From NCBI RefSeq assembly GCF_022234545.1, contig NZ_JAIEUI010000001.1:722714-786713 (forward strand): 64,000 nt of DNA. The letters are read 5' to 3'. Both the position numbers and the translations under genes were made by a program. This DNA comes from Paenibacillus piscarius (lineage in GTDB: Bacteria > Bacillota > Bacilli > Paenibacillales > Paenibacillaceae). Under the pieces are notes generated by a model. It was not told where the DNA came from, did no database searches, and saw only the letters and a list, made by a program, of their open reading frames with translations. Shown here piece by piece: positions 11,280-20,970 of the stretch; within the stretch, counting starts at the first letter, position 1; each line of letters starts with the position of its first letter.

Positions 11280-11579
11280 ATGAAAGTGAAAATTAACCGT
11301 AATGCCGCCAAGGTATTGAAAGAGATGCTGAATAGCCCGGAGGCGGAAGGCAAGAAGATCCGCGTGGTCATCACCCAGAATCACGGAGACCATGGACACT
11401 ATGATGTCACTCTGGATACACCAACGGAGCACGATGAAGTGGTCGCTACCGATAAGGATATCGAGGTTCTGCTCGATACACGCGAGCCGCTGCTGGACGG
11501 CGTATGGATTCAGTATTTCTATGTGCCGCAGGAAGGCTTCTTCATCACGAACCCGTCTACCGGGTTCCTGGAGAAATAA
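11280..11579 (+). CDS. HesB/IscA-fold protein without cluster-binding cysteines
   Basis: 99 residues. The pattern follows A-type Fe-S carrier proteins: an N-terminal helix (INRNAAKVLKEML), a strand with IRVVITQNHGDHGHYDVTLD, and the hallmark C-terminal segment DGVWIQYFYVPQEGFFITNP, which resembles the DG-I-Y-GF-NP signature. No cysteine is present anywhere in the protein, so it cannot hold a cluster in the usual way. It contains a histidine pair in NHGDHGHY. Several Firmicute HesB-like proteins are similarly degenerate and uncharacterised. Start ATG follows a weak GAGGT. Confidence 0.65.
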   Translation: MKVKINRNAAKVLKEMLNSPEAEGKKIRVVITQNHGDHGHYDVTLDTPTEHDEVVATDKDIEVLLDTREPLLDGVWIQYFYVPQEGFFITNPSTGFLEK

Positions 11580-11612
11580 GCAGCAAAAGCGTATGATCTG
11601 AGTTGCCGAAGG

Positions 11613-11664
11613 ACGGCACTGTCTAACCAGCTGATTAAGGCTGGTAGGATGGTGCCGTTTTTTT
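11613..11664 (+). terminator. Intrinsic terminator after the HesB-like gene
   Basis: ACGGCAC (11613-11619) pairs with GTGCCGT (11652-11658), with an inner CCAGC/GCTGG stem and seven T residues after it. Confidence 0.87.
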
Positions 11665-11784
11665 GCTGCCGGATTTTTGGAGAATCGAATATGGAGCCGG
11701 GTTAGCATATATAAATGAGAATGTATGTTCCTTTTATCATATGAAAACCCAATTTAATGGAATATAATTATATGAGATAAGCTT

Positions 11785-12705
11785 ATGAGCTTGAATGGGG
11801 AGGCGACAGATATATCGATACCACATGATGAAGCATTTAAGAAGCTGCTGGAGACGTTTTTTCAGGAATTTATTGAGCTGTTCTTTCCTGAGCTGAATGC
11901 TATGCTCGACTATAGTGAGACCCGGTTTCTGATGCAGGAATTGCTGGTGGACATTGTCGGCGAAGAGGCGCGGGAGCTGGATCTGCTGCTGGAGACCCGC
12001 TACAAAGGGCTGGACGGCTATATTCTGATTCACCTGGAGCCGCAATCGTACAAGGATCATGAATTTCGCCAAAGAATGTTTATCTATTTCAGCCGCCTAT
12101 TCGAGCGCTACCGCAAAGATCATAAGCTGATTATCCCTATTGCGATTTTCACCTCGGATGAGGTTAGAGAGGAACAGGACACGCTGGAGATGTCCATCCC
12201 GGAACACAACATTCTGCGCTTCCAGTTTCTTAAGGTGGAGCTGCGCAAGCAGAACTGGCGCCGGTTCATCGATTCGGATAATGCGGTGGCTGCTGCGTTA
12301 TTGGCGAAGATGGGGTATACTACAAGAGAAGCGAGAGACGTGCGCCGGGAATTCCTGCGGATGTTCATGAAGCTGAGAGCGCGGCTGGATCAAGGCAGAT
12401 TGGCATTGATTATGTCAGTAGCGGATCTGTACTTCAAGCCGGACCGTGCACAGGATGAGGAAATTCTAAGAGAATTAATTGATCACTACCCGGAGGAGGG
12501 AGAAGTCATTATGGAACTCATGCCAGCTTGGAAGCGTTGGGGATATGAAGAGGGTATTGCGGAAGGTATGGAGAAAGGTATGGAGAAAGGTATGCAGAAA
12601 GGCCAGGCGGAGATTATCCGTAAACTGCTGCTCAACGGATTTTCTCCCGAGGCGGTATCCAAAGCCGTTGAATTGCCGCTGGATGAAATTAAAAAGCTGA
12701 TGTGA
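11785..12705 (+). CDS. Rpn/PD-(D/E)XK-family putative nuclease-transposase
   Basis: 306 residues. The N-terminus IPHDEAFKKLLETFFQEFIE and the core ELDLLLETRYKG...YILIHLEPQS, with its acidic and Q residues, match the PD-(D/E)XK nuclease fold of Rpn (YhgA-like) proteins, which promote RecA-independent recombination. The C-terminus carries tandem four-residue units (EGMEKGMEKGMQKG, about residues 263-276) encoded by 12-bp DNA repeats, followed by a short helical tail (LLLNGFSPEAVSKAVELP). This is common in the family and may vary in copy number. It is a single gene with a weak RBS. Such proteins are often mobile, but no inverted repeats or target duplications are visible here. Confidence 0.78.
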   Translation: MSLNGEATDISIPHDEAFKKLLETFFQEFIELFFPELNAMLDYSETRFLMQELLVDIVGEEARELDLLLETRYKGLDGYILIHLEPQSYKDHEFRQRMFIYFSRLFERYRKDHKLIIPIAIFTSDEVREEQDTLEMSIPEHNILRFQFLKVELRKQNWRRFIDSDNAVAAALLAKMGYTTREARDVRREFLRMFMKLRARLDQGRLALIMSVADLYFKPDRAQDEEILRELIDHYPEEGEVIMELMPAWKRWGYEEGIAEGMEKGMEKGMQKGQAEIIRKLLLNGFSPEAVSKAVELPLDEIKKLM

Positions 12706-12716
12706 CTTTGAATACA

Positions 12717-12748
12717 GACCCGGGGCGAAGCTGCCCTGGGTCTTTTTT
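12717..12748 (+). terminator. Intrinsic terminator after the Rpn gene
   Basis: GACCCGGGGC (12717-12726) pairs with GCCCTGGGTC (12733-12742), followed by six T residues. Confidence 0.88.
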
Positions 12749-12898
12749 AGAATAGGAATTTATATGTTTGTGGTTATTTTGTGATGGGCTATTTTTCAGG
12801 AATATTATGTTATCCCGTCCTTAAAGTCGTTGCAAAAGTATGCATTATCGTTGATTGGCTATACTTAGCCGGGCCTTGATTTTTGATTATACTGTTGT

Positions 12899-12912
12899 TG
12901 TAAGCGATTACA
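12899..12912 (+). promoter_or_regulatory. cre-like or LacI-family operator before the orphan binding protein
   Basis: TGTAAGCGATTACA is a 5-bp inverted repeat (TGTAA/TTACA) matching the CcpA consensus at all but one position. It lies 26 bp upstream of the predicted start codon, so it probably overlaps the transcription start. Confidence 0.5.
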
Positions 12913-12937
12913 CACATATTGCTGGGGGGAAATGCTA

Positions 12938-14524
12938 GTGAATAAGAAAAAAGCAATGACACTGATGTCCAGTATTCTGATGATCTCTCTGCTTAGCGCT
13001 TGCGGAGGCGGTAACGGTAACGCCGGTGGGAACGCACCGGAGCCGCAGGCCTCAGCCGCTGCAACTGAAGCAGCCGGAACTAATCAGCCAGCCACGGATT
13101 CCGGCGCAGTGGATACATCCCAGCCTGTCACCCTGAAGATGATCTTCGTAGGACCGAAGCCGGTCGATTATGACCAGGTATTCGGAGAGATCAATAAGAA
13201 GCTGAAGGAGAAAATCAATGCGACCTTGGAAGGCGAGTTCCTGGACTGGTCGGACTGGGCGCAGAAATATCCGCTGAAGCTGGCGGCTAACGAGGATTTC
13301 GATATGATCTATGCCGCCAACTGGGCGGGATATAACGATCAGGCGCTCAAAGGCGGATTCCTGGAGCTGACCGATGAGATGCTTCAGAAGTACACTCCGA
13401 TGACCTGGAAGGCCATGCCAGAGGTAGGCTGGGGCCAGGCGAAGGTGAACGGTAAGCTCTATATGGTGCCTCAGAACCGCGGAGAGACGGTAGAGAAGCT
13501 GATTCTGTATCGTGAGGATCTGCGCAAGAAATACAATCTGCCGGAGATCAACAGCCCGGAATCGTATGCGAATTATCTCAAGACTGTAGCCGAGAAGGAG
13601 AAGGGCATCACACCGTTCGTGCCGGAGACCGGGGACTGGAAGCTGCATAATCTGGACCGGATTCTCCTGAAGCAGCAGACCGAATGGAATCTGTTCGACC
13701 TGGATCTGCCGATGGGCTTCAAGCTGGACGATCCAACCGGCAAGGTATTCAACTTATATGAGACTCCTGAATTCAAGGAGCTTGTCTACTACTATAAGGA
13801 TCTGGCTGAGCACAACGCCTGGTCGAAGAGTGCGCTGAACAGCAAGCTGGACCACCAGCAGGAATTCAAGGCAGGCAAGGCTGCCTCCATCACCCACAAC
13901 CTGGGTACACTTGGGGCTCTGATAACCGATATGCGGGAGAAGAACTCCCCGTATGAGCTGGCTCTGGCCGATATCAACCCGGATAAGAAAAAATCCGTTG
14001 CCGTCTCTACACAGAACGGCGTAGCGATTCACTCTACCTCCAAGAACCCGGAACGGGCGCTGATGATGATTGATCTGCTCCAGAACGATAAGGAACTGCA
14101 TGATCTGGTCATGAACGGCATTACGGCTGTGCATTATAATCCGGTCGGTGATGACAAGTTCACGAATGCCGAGAAGAATGCCAACTACACCGGCTTCTCC
14201 AATTGGGGCTTCAACTCGCCGCTGAACCGGGATAACGCTTCCTTCCCGGCAGAAGCCACTACGCTGACTGACAAATGGGAAGGTGAGGTCTATCACTATC
14301 CGCTGGAGACCTTTGTCTTCGATAACAGCAAGGTGAAGACTGAGGTCGCCAACGTCGGTAACGTGATGCTGCAATACGGCATTCCGCTGGAATATGGTAC
14401 AGTGAAGGATGTAGATGCCGGTCTGGCTAAGCTCCAGCAGCAGGTGAAGGCTGCCGGAATCGATACGATCATCGCAGAGGTCCAGCGGCAGATTGATGAA
14501 TTCCTGGCGAAGTCAGGGCAATAG
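12938..14524 (+). CDS. Extracellular solute-binding lipoprotein of a sugar ABC transporter (orphan)
   Basis: About 528 residues. The lipoprotein signal is MNKKKAMTLMSSILMISLLS followed by AC, with a low-complexity Ala/Gly/Asn linker after the lipid-anchored Cys. The body is a long LplA-like binding protein, and the C-terminus resembles the DUF3502-type tail found on Paenibacillus oligosaccharide-binding proteins. GTG 12938 fits GGGGGGA at 8 nt, whereas ATG 12932 would sit too close. No permease or ATPase gene is adjacent, so it must work with transporter genes elsewhere. The cre-like site upstream suggests repression by preferred sugars. The substrate cannot be read from the sequence. Confidence 0.82.
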   Translation: MNKKKAMTLMSSILMISLLSACGGGNGNAGGNAPEPQASAAATEAAGTNQPATDSGAVDTSQPVTLKMIFVGPKPVDYDQVFGEINKKLKEKINATLEGEFLDWSDWAQKYPLKLAANEDFDMIYAANWAGYNDQALKGGFLELTDEMLQKYTPMTWKAMPEVGWGQAKVNGKLYMVPQNRGETVEKLILYREDLRKKYNLPEINSPESYANYLKTVAEKEKGITPFVPETGDWKLHNLDRILLKQQTEWNLFDLDLPMGFKLDDPTGKVFNLYETPEFKELVYYYKDLAEHNAWSKSALNSKLDHQQEFKAGKAASITHNLGTLGALITDMREKNSPYELALADINPDKKKSVAVSTQNGVAIHSTSKNPERALMMIDLLQNDKELHDLVMNGITAVHYNPVGDDKFTNAEKNANYTGFSNWGFNSPLNRDNASFPAEATTLTDKWEGEVYHYPLETFVFDNSKVKTEVANVGNVMLQYGIPLEYGTVKDVDAGLAKLQQQVKAAGIDTIIAEVQRQIDEFLAKSGQ

Positions 14525-14556
14525 ATTAGCCCAATCTCAATATATCGTACCATCAA

Positions 14557-14600
14557 AAAAAGCAGCGGTTCTCCGTAAATGGAGAGCCGCTGCTTTTAAT
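14557..14600 (+). terminator. Intrinsic terminator after the binding lipoprotein
   Basis: AGCAGCGGTTCTCC (14561-14574) pairs with GGAGAGCCGCTGCT (14581-14594) around the loop GTAAAT. It is flanked by A and T tracts. Confidence 0.9.
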
Positions 14601-14619
14601 TCTTTTGCCGAGTTCATCT

Positions 14620-14962
14620 GCTGTTCATCTTGCCGTCACTCTGGGGACATTTTGGCAGGCTATGCTGTCTTTAGCGCCGAATCAGGCGGAGGACAAGGCC
14701 GCACTGGCTGTTGTGCCCAAAGGAAGTCTCGCTTAATGCCGCTCTCTATGGAAACTCCGCATTGGTAGAGGCAAAGATTACCCCGGCAGGGGAACTGTCT
14801 GTAGCAGCTATCGGCATGCCGGACAGTGCTGTACAGAAGTATACGTACACAGCAGACGGCTATGTGTTGAGAAAAAGCGGGCAGGCGGGGGAGCACTCTC
14901 CTGCTTGTTTGTGCGGAAACGATGCGGAAGACAGTATGAATGAGAACGGTTATCAATTATAA
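14620..14962 (+). pseudogene. Remnant of a frameshifted protein gene
   Basis: This gap before the AraC fusion has coding-like sequence in two plus frames that would join if an indel were repaired. The first frame reads SAVHLAVTLGTF...ALAVVPKGSLA and then stops at TAA near 14734. The second runs from 14711 as KEVSLNAALYGNSALVEAKI and continues to GYVLRKSG. The second part has the look of a secreted beta-rich domain. No start codon or RBS is visible, so I read it as an eroded gene. It could also be chance, since no family was recognised. Confidence 0.3.
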
Positions 14963-14965
14963 TGA
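14941..14965 (+). promoter_or_regulatory. Fur box overlapping the -10 of AraC-binding-protein fusion 1
   Basis: TGAGAAC-G-GTTATCA (14941-14955) is a 7-1-7 Fur-type dyad, followed by a TATAAT -10 hexamer (14959-14964). The 18 bases from 14948 to 14965 are identical to 61485-61502 upstream of fusion 3. Iron-loaded Fur would block the promoter. Confidence 0.7.
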
Positions 14966-15015
14966 CAGTAACCGGTATATGACTAAACGGAATTTAATAT
15001 AAACGGAGAACTGAG

Positions 15016-17007
15016 ATGAATCTGAATGATCATATGAAGTGGTGGAGCCATGCATCGGTCAAAATCATGGATATCCGCAGCGGGAGCCTTCCGGCAGGCT
15101 CGGAAATCCCGCATTACCGGCTGCCGTCCAGCGCCTTTCTGTATGCTGTTCAGGGACAGGCGCTGGTACATCTGGATGAGCTGAGAGTCACCTTGGGGCG
15201 CAATCAGCTGGCGCATGGCGGACGGGGAGCTGTACTTGCAGTGCGGGCGGAGGAGGCTTTTGAATACCTGCTTGTGCTCTATAAGGCAGTGCTGATGCTG
15301 CCCCCGTCCAGCATTGTCATGCATTTGGAACGGGAGAATCCTACCCGGCTTCAATACACCTTCGGCCCGTCTTATCCGGTGGAGCTGCTGACAAGGCTGG
15401 AACAGATGCATTCCGGGTGGCTTACCGCTGATCCGCTGCAGCATATCTATGTAAGGTCGCTGTTCCTGCAATTCGTTCATGAACTGTTATGGCAGATGAA
15501 GCAGCAGGGGATTCAGCCGGTCCAGCCGGATTTGCTGGTTCAGGTGCTGAGGTATATGGAGGAGCATTACAGGGAGCAGCTTACGCTGGTTACTCTGGCA
15601 GAACGGTTTGATTGCAGCGTAAGCTTCTTGAGCAAGCTGTTCTCAAGCCGGCTGCAGGCCAGCCCCATCCGTGTGCTGACCCGAATCCGCATGGATAAGG
15701 CGGCACATGATCTGCTGCACACGGAGCTTAGCCTGCAGGAGATCGCTGAGCGGACAGGTTACCCGGATGCCCACACCTTCAGCCGTAACTTCAAGAGACA
15801 GTTTGGCATGCCTCCGGTACAGTTCAAACTGAAATTCAGAACAGAGGATGGTGTACGAGAATTGCCTGCTGCTTATCCGAGAATTGCCCTTGTGGACCCC
15901 GAGCCCGGATGCTATAGTAACCCAAGAGCTGAGAATCATTATCATTCGTATCTTAAAGGGGGATTACCTGTGTTAAAAAGAAACAGGGGGGCATCTTTGG
16001 CTGCAGCAGCCTTATTCATATGTGTCACCTTACTGTTAAGCGCTTGTTCCGGCGCGGCAACACCAGCAAATGGCAGTGTAAACGGCAGCCCTTCGGCGCA
16101 GCCGACGGCAGCGGCCAGCCAGGATACTGCGGGGAGCAGCACAGATGCAGGACAAGCAGCGGCAGCAACCAAAATCTACAGAGACAGTAATGGAGACGTA
16201 ACCATTCCAGCGAATCCGCAACGGATCATTGACCTGACCGGCAGTGCCATCGGCAATTTGCTGGTGCTCGGAGTGAAGCCGGTCGCCGCCGCCGATGATT
16301 CACTGAAGAATCCTTTTCATGAAGGACGGCTGGACCACATTGTGAATATCGGCAAGGATCCGAATGCGGAGGCGATTCTGAAGCTGGATCCTGATCTGAT
16401 TCTTATGTTTGACTATATGGAAGACGCTCAGTACGAGCAGCTCTCGAAGATCGCCCCGGTGGTCAGACTGAAGTACGGCGGGGGAACACCGCAGGACCTG
16501 CTGCTGGAATTCGGCAAAATTACCGGCAAAGAGGCCGAGGCACAGCAATGGATTGATTCGTGGAATGCGAAGATCGCCGAAGTGAAGCCGAAAATCGCTG
16601 AAGTGGTTGGTGATAAAACCGTGTCGATTCTCCAGCCGTATGCGAAGGGCATCTATGCCTGGGGCGACAAAGGCGGAAGAGGCGGTGAAATTCTATATAG
16701 GGATCTTGGCCTGAAAGCGCCGGAGATTGTCCGCACCACCCTGATTGACGGAGAAGGCTTCGGCGGAGACCTGTCGTTAGAATTGCTGCCGGAGTATGCC
16801 GGAGATTATATTTTCACCAGCAATTGGGGCTGGGATGACGGGGATGCGAATGTCGTCTATGACAGTGAGATCTGGAAGTCTCTTCCCGCAGTGAAGAATG
16901 GTCAGGTCTATTTCATTGATGAGAAGGGCTCCTTCTACAACGATCCGATCTCGCTGGAGGCACAACTTGATTTCATTACGAAAAGTCTGCTGAAGACAGC
17001 ACCGTAA
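15016..17007 (+). CDS. AraC-type regulator fused in frame to a siderophore-binding lipoprotein (fusion 1)
   Basis: The single open frame of 663 codons has two modules. Residues about 1-290 hold a cupin-like sensory domain (HGGRGAVLAVR) and an AraC/XylS DNA-binding domain with two helix-turn-helix units (LAERFDCSVSFLSKLFSSR; IAERTGYPDAHTFSRNFKRQ). Residues 305-310 are encoded by a Fur box. From residue 319 an internal GTG begins a lipoprotein signal peptide with lipobox LLSAC (Cys344), and then a FecB/FhuD-type siderophore-binding domain (PQRIIDLTGSAIGNLLVLGV; YAGDYIFTSNWGW). The full product would span the membrane once, with the regulator inside and the binding domain outside. Internal initiation or signal peptidase II cleavage would instead give a free binding lipoprotein. 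No transporter genes adjoin. Confidence 0.85.
   Translation: MNLNDHMKWWSHASVKIMDIRSGSLPAGSEIPHYRLPSSAFLYAVQGQALVHLDELRVTLGRNQLAHGGRGAVLAVRAEEAFEYLLVLYKAVLMLPPSSIVMHLERENPTRLQYTFGPSYPVELLTRLEQMHSGWLTADPLQHIYVRSLFLQFVHELLWQMKQQGIQPVQPDLLVQVLRYMEEHYREQLTLVTLAERFDCSVSFLSKLFSSRLQASPIRVLTRIRMDKAAHDLLHTELSLQEIAERTGYPDAHTFSRNFKRQFGMPPVQFKLKFRTEDGVRELPAAYPRIALVDPEPGCYSNPRAENHYHSYLKGGLPVLKRNRGASLAAAALFICVTLLLSACSGAATPANGSVNGSPSAQPTAAASQDTAGSSTDAGQAAAATKIYRDSNGDVTIPANPQRIIDLTGSAIGNLLVLGVKPVAAADDSLKNPFHEGRLDHIVNIGKDPNAEAILKLDPDLILMFDYMEDAQYEQLSKIAPVVRLKYGGGTPQDLLLEFGKITGKEAEAQQWIDSWNAKIAEVKPKIAEVVGDKTVSILQPYAKGIYAWGDKGGRGGEILYRDLGLKAPEIVRTTLIDGEGFGGDLSLELLPEYAGDYIFTSNWGWDDGDANVVYDSEIWKSLPAVKNGQVYFIDEKGSFYNDPISLEAQLDFITKSLLKTAP
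15930..15972 (+). promoter_or_regulatory. In-frame Fur box and internal start inside fusion 1
   Basis: TGAGAAT-C-ATTATCA (15930-15944) matches the perfect 7-1-7 Fur box at 14 of 15 bases and is read as codons for ENHY. AAAGGGGG (15955-15962) lies 7 nt before the in-frame GTG at 15970, whose product begins VLKRNRGASLAAAALFICV. Fur box to start codon is 26 nt. Confidence 0.72.
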
Positions 17008-17118
17008 GGCTGGAGGTCCGGGTAAAATAATTCGTTGATAGGGTTGTGAAGATCAGTAATCTCGTGGAGAGAATGCTGGTCTTCTTTGCTGATCTGCTGC
17101 GGCTTGGCAACTTAATTG

Positions 17119-17146
17119 TTTACATTTGGTGTGATGTATATATACT
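17119..17146 (+). promoter_or_regulatory. Promoter of ddh
   Basis: TTTACA (17119-17124) and TATACT (17141-17146) are separated by 16 bp, 59 nt before the ddh start codon. The rest of the 197-nt gap after fusion 1 shows no clear structure. Confidence 0.5.
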
Positions 17147-17204
17147 TAACTTTTGAAGGATTCATCATCTCGGGGTTACCCGGCAAGGGAGGATTACAGT
17201 AAAT

Positions 17205-18188
17205 ATGACTTCACCAATTAGAGTAGGTATTGTCGGTTACGGAAATTTGGGTAAGGGGGTACAGCAGGCGATTGCGCAGAATCCTGACATGGAGCTGGTC
17301 GCCATCTTCACCCGCAGAGAGCCGCAGCAGCTCGCTGAGATTACAGGCACAGTAACAGAGCATATCTCCGCAGCTGAAGAGTATATAGGCAAAATTGATG
17401 TAATGATTCTGTGCGGCGGCTCTGCAACTGACCTGCCTGAGCAGACCCCGCAGCTGGCCCGGTGGTTCAATACCGTTGACAGCTTCGACACCCATGCCAA
17501 AATTCCCGAATTCTTCACAGCTGTGGACAAGTCCGCACAGGAAGGCGGCTCAGTCAGCGTCATCTCCACGGGCTGGGACCCGGGAATGTTCTCGATGAAC
17601 CGCCTGCTCATGCAGTCCATCCTGCCGGTCGGCGAGGATTATACGTTCTGGGGCACCGGGGTCAGCCAGGGGCATTCGGATGCGATCCGCCGTGTTCCAG
17701 GCGTGAAGGCTGGCGTGCAATACACCATCCCTGTGCAGGAGGTTATTGACAGCATCCGCGGAGGCGAGACGCCGCAGCTGTCTACCCGTGAGAAGCACCG
17801 CCGCGAGTGCTACGTGGTAGCTGAAGAAGGGGCTGACCGCGAAGCCATTACCCGGAGCATTGTGGAGATGCCGAATTATTTCGCTGATTATGATACAACC
17901 GTCAACTTCGTATCGGCTGAAGAGCTGGCTGCGAAGCACTCCGGGATGCCGCATGGCGGCTTCGTCATCCGCAGCGGAGTGACCGGAAGCGGCAGCAAGC
18001 AGATTGCCGAATTCGGGCTGAAGCTGGACAGCAACCCGGAATTCACCGCCAGTGTGCTGGCCGCCTATGCCCGTGCAGCGGTCCGCCTGAAGCGTGAAGG
18101 CCACACCGGTGCCAAGACGGTGTTCGACATCCCGCTCGGCCACCTGTCGCCGAGATCGGCTGAGGAGCTGCGGCGCGAGCTCCTGTAG
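17205..18188 (+). CDS. ddh: meso-diaminopimelate D-dehydrogenase
   Basis: 327 residues, the usual length for Ddh. The N-terminal Rossmann dinucleotide fold begins IRVGIVGYGNLGKGVQQAI. Family motifs follow: CGGSATDLPEQTPQLARWFN, DSFDTHAKIPEFF and STGWDPGMFSMNR. The C-terminal domain contains GVTGSGSKQIAEFGLKLDSN. It makes meso-diaminopimelate from tetrahydrodipicolinate in one NADPH-dependent step, bypassing the acylated route, and so feeds peptidoglycan and lysine synthesis. It stands alone with its own promoter, and is convergent with gdhA, the glutamate/ammonium enzyme. Confidence 0.93.
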   Translation: MTSPIRVGIVGYGNLGKGVQQAIAQNPDMELVAIFTRREPQQLAEITGTVTEHISAAEEYIGKIDVMILCGGSATDLPEQTPQLARWFNTVDSFDTHAKIPEFFTAVDKSAQEGGSVSVISTGWDPGMFSMNRLLMQSILPVGEDYTFWGTGVSQGHSDAIRRVPGVKAGVQYTIPVQEVIDSIRGGETPQLSTREKHRRECYVVAEEGADREAITRSIVEMPNYFADYDTTVNFVSAEELAAKHSGMPHGGFVIRSGVTGSGSKQIAEFGLKLDSNPEFTASVLAAYARAAVRLKREGHTGAKTVFDIPLGHLSPRSAEELRRELL

Positions 18189-18259
18189 GAAAGGTGTGTG
18201 AGGGCAGCTCTTAAGGGGCTGCCCTTTGTGCTGTATCGCCGAGCAGCGGCTGGCCTGAT

Positions 18260-18460
18260 AGAGGGATATCCAAAGGGATAAATCCCTCTGGTGAGCCGCG
18301 AAGTGGGTTGGAGGGTGATGTCAAAGGGATAAATCCCTCAGATGGCGCAGGAAGTAGGCTATAAGGTGAAATCAAAGGGATAAATCCCTCAAGTGGCGCT
18401 GGAAGTGGGCTGGAGGATGAGATCAAAGGGATAAATCCCGCAGGTGCGGGCGGCAGTGGC
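18260..18460. repeat. 51-bp-period tandem array A, four copies
   Basis: The core AAAGGGATAAATCCC begins at 18272, 18323, 18374 and 18425, each exactly 51 bp after the last. The core is a palindrome (AGGGAT-AA-ATCCCT). The spacers are similar to each other (for example TGGCGCAGGAAGT and TGGCGCTGGAAGT) but not identical. Because 51 is a multiple of three, frames stay open through the array, which yields a spurious minus-strand frame of 96 codons with the repeated peptide EGFIPL. The array lies between the ends of ddh and gdhA. Confidence 0.9.
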
Positions 18461-18601
18461 TTGAGAGCGGAAACAAACTTGAACTTACTGAAACTAAACA
18501 AGGTGTCTGAGGAGCATTAGTGCACCTGAAGCCGCCGGGTGTAAACGGTCTAGCCACAAACAGACGCGGCTAGCGCAGCTATTGAGCTTCAACAACAAAC
18601 A

Positions 18602-18650
18602 AGAGGTGTCCCCGGCCATTCATCATGGCATTCGGGTACACCTCTCTTTT
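18602..18650. terminator. Bidirectional terminator between ddh and gdhA
   Basis: AGAGGTGT (18602-18609) pairs with ACACCTCT (18638-18645), with inner CCCG/CGGG and CAT/ATG pairings. Plus-strand transcripts meet CTTTTT, and minus-strand transcripts meet a T-rich stretch. Confidence 0.75.
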
Positions 18651-18661
18651 TAGAATCAATA

Positions 18662-20092
<1,431 letters not shown>

Positions 20093-20109
20093 TTAGAATT
20101 TAAAAGAAT

Positions 20110-20137
20110 TCTATAAAACCTGACATCAATTTGCCAA
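20110..20137 (-). promoter_or_regulatory. Promoter of gdhA
   Basis: On the minus strand TTGGCA (20137-20132) and TATAGA (20115-20110) are separated by 16 bp. It lies about 55-65 nt before the likely gdhA start. Between this and the DUF2625 gene nothing else is evident. Confidence 0.45.
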
Positions 20138-20307
20138 TCAATTATTTTTGGCAAGGCCATTAAGAAATTCTATGAACCTTACATACCATGCCAGATATAT
20201 GCGGCAGAATGTTAATAAACCTCTGGTCAATTTCGGATTGCATTTCCCTATCCATGGGGTAATTATAGGTAGTGACAAATAGGATATTGAGAGAGAGGCG
20301 TCAGTAT

Positions 20308-20970
20308 ATGCACTTGCGATCTGTAACAGAATTAGTAGATGTAGAGAACCATGCGTGGGAGGAGATCAGGAAGCTGCTGAGCCAAGGGCCGCGTACCTAC
20401 CGGCTAGCTCCGGCAGAGCCAGAGGCTGCGGCCCGGACGCTCGTCCGTCTTCAGGTGAGCACTAAATCCTATCTTGGAGCGGTTGCCTATGAGACCGGAG
20501 GTATTGTATTCGAGCATGGCTGGCTTACCCTGCTTGGCGCAGGCGCTGAGGGCATCTGTGGAAGCCTGGCCTCCTGGAACGGTCTTGAGGAGACACAGGA
20601 TATACAAGCACTGCCGGGCCTTCTGGTCGTGGCTTATGACGCTGCAGGAGGCTTCTTCGGACTGGATACAGGGCGGTTCGGACAGAGCGGTCATATCTAT
20701 TATTATGCCCCGGATGCGCAAGTCTGGGAGAACACTGAATTGAACTATTCCGGATTCATCAGCTGGCTGGCGGAAGGGGACCTGGACCTGTTCTATGAGA
20801 CATTCCGCTGGGAGGGCTGGGAAGAGGAGATGCAGCAGCTTGCACCAGATCAGGTCTTTGGATATTACCCGCCTCTGTGGACGAAGGAGGGCAGCGGTTC
20901 CCGGAGCAGCAAAACGCCGCTTCCGCTTCTTGAAGCCTGGGAGACAGCGAGAAATGCGGGCGCAGAATGA
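20308..20970 (+). CDS. DUF2625-family protein
   Basis: About 220 residues. The composition and motifs (GGIVFEHGWLTLLGAGAEGI, LPGLLVVAYDAAGGFFGLDTG, WLAEGDLDLFYETFRWEGWE) match the DUF2625 family of unknown, probably cytoplasmic proteins. ATG 20308 is preferred because GAGAGAGG precedes it at 9 nt. The GTG at 20272 lacks an RBS. Its stop overlaps the start of the phosphoesterase gene (ATGA), so the two are translationally coupled. No role is known. Confidence 0.75.
   Translation: MHLRSVTELVDVENHAWEEIRKLLSQGPRTYRLAPAEPEAAARTLVRLQVSTKSYLGAVAYETGGIVFEHGWLTLLGAGAEGICGSLASWNGLEETQDIQALPGLLVVAYDAAGGFFGLDTGRFGQSGHIYYYAPDAQVWENTELNYSGFISWLAEGDLDLFYETFRWEGWEEEMQQLAPDQVFGYYPPLWTKEGSGSRSSKTPLPLLEAWETARNAGAE

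Noticed and set aside
11785..12705. Insertion sequence carrying the Rpn-like gene
   Set aside because: No terminal inverted repeats or target-site duplications could be found around it.
18211..18501. Minus-strand open frame of 96 codons with repeated EGFIPL peptide
   Set aside because: It is produced by the 51-bp array, whose period is a multiple of three. There is no RBS or homologous domain.
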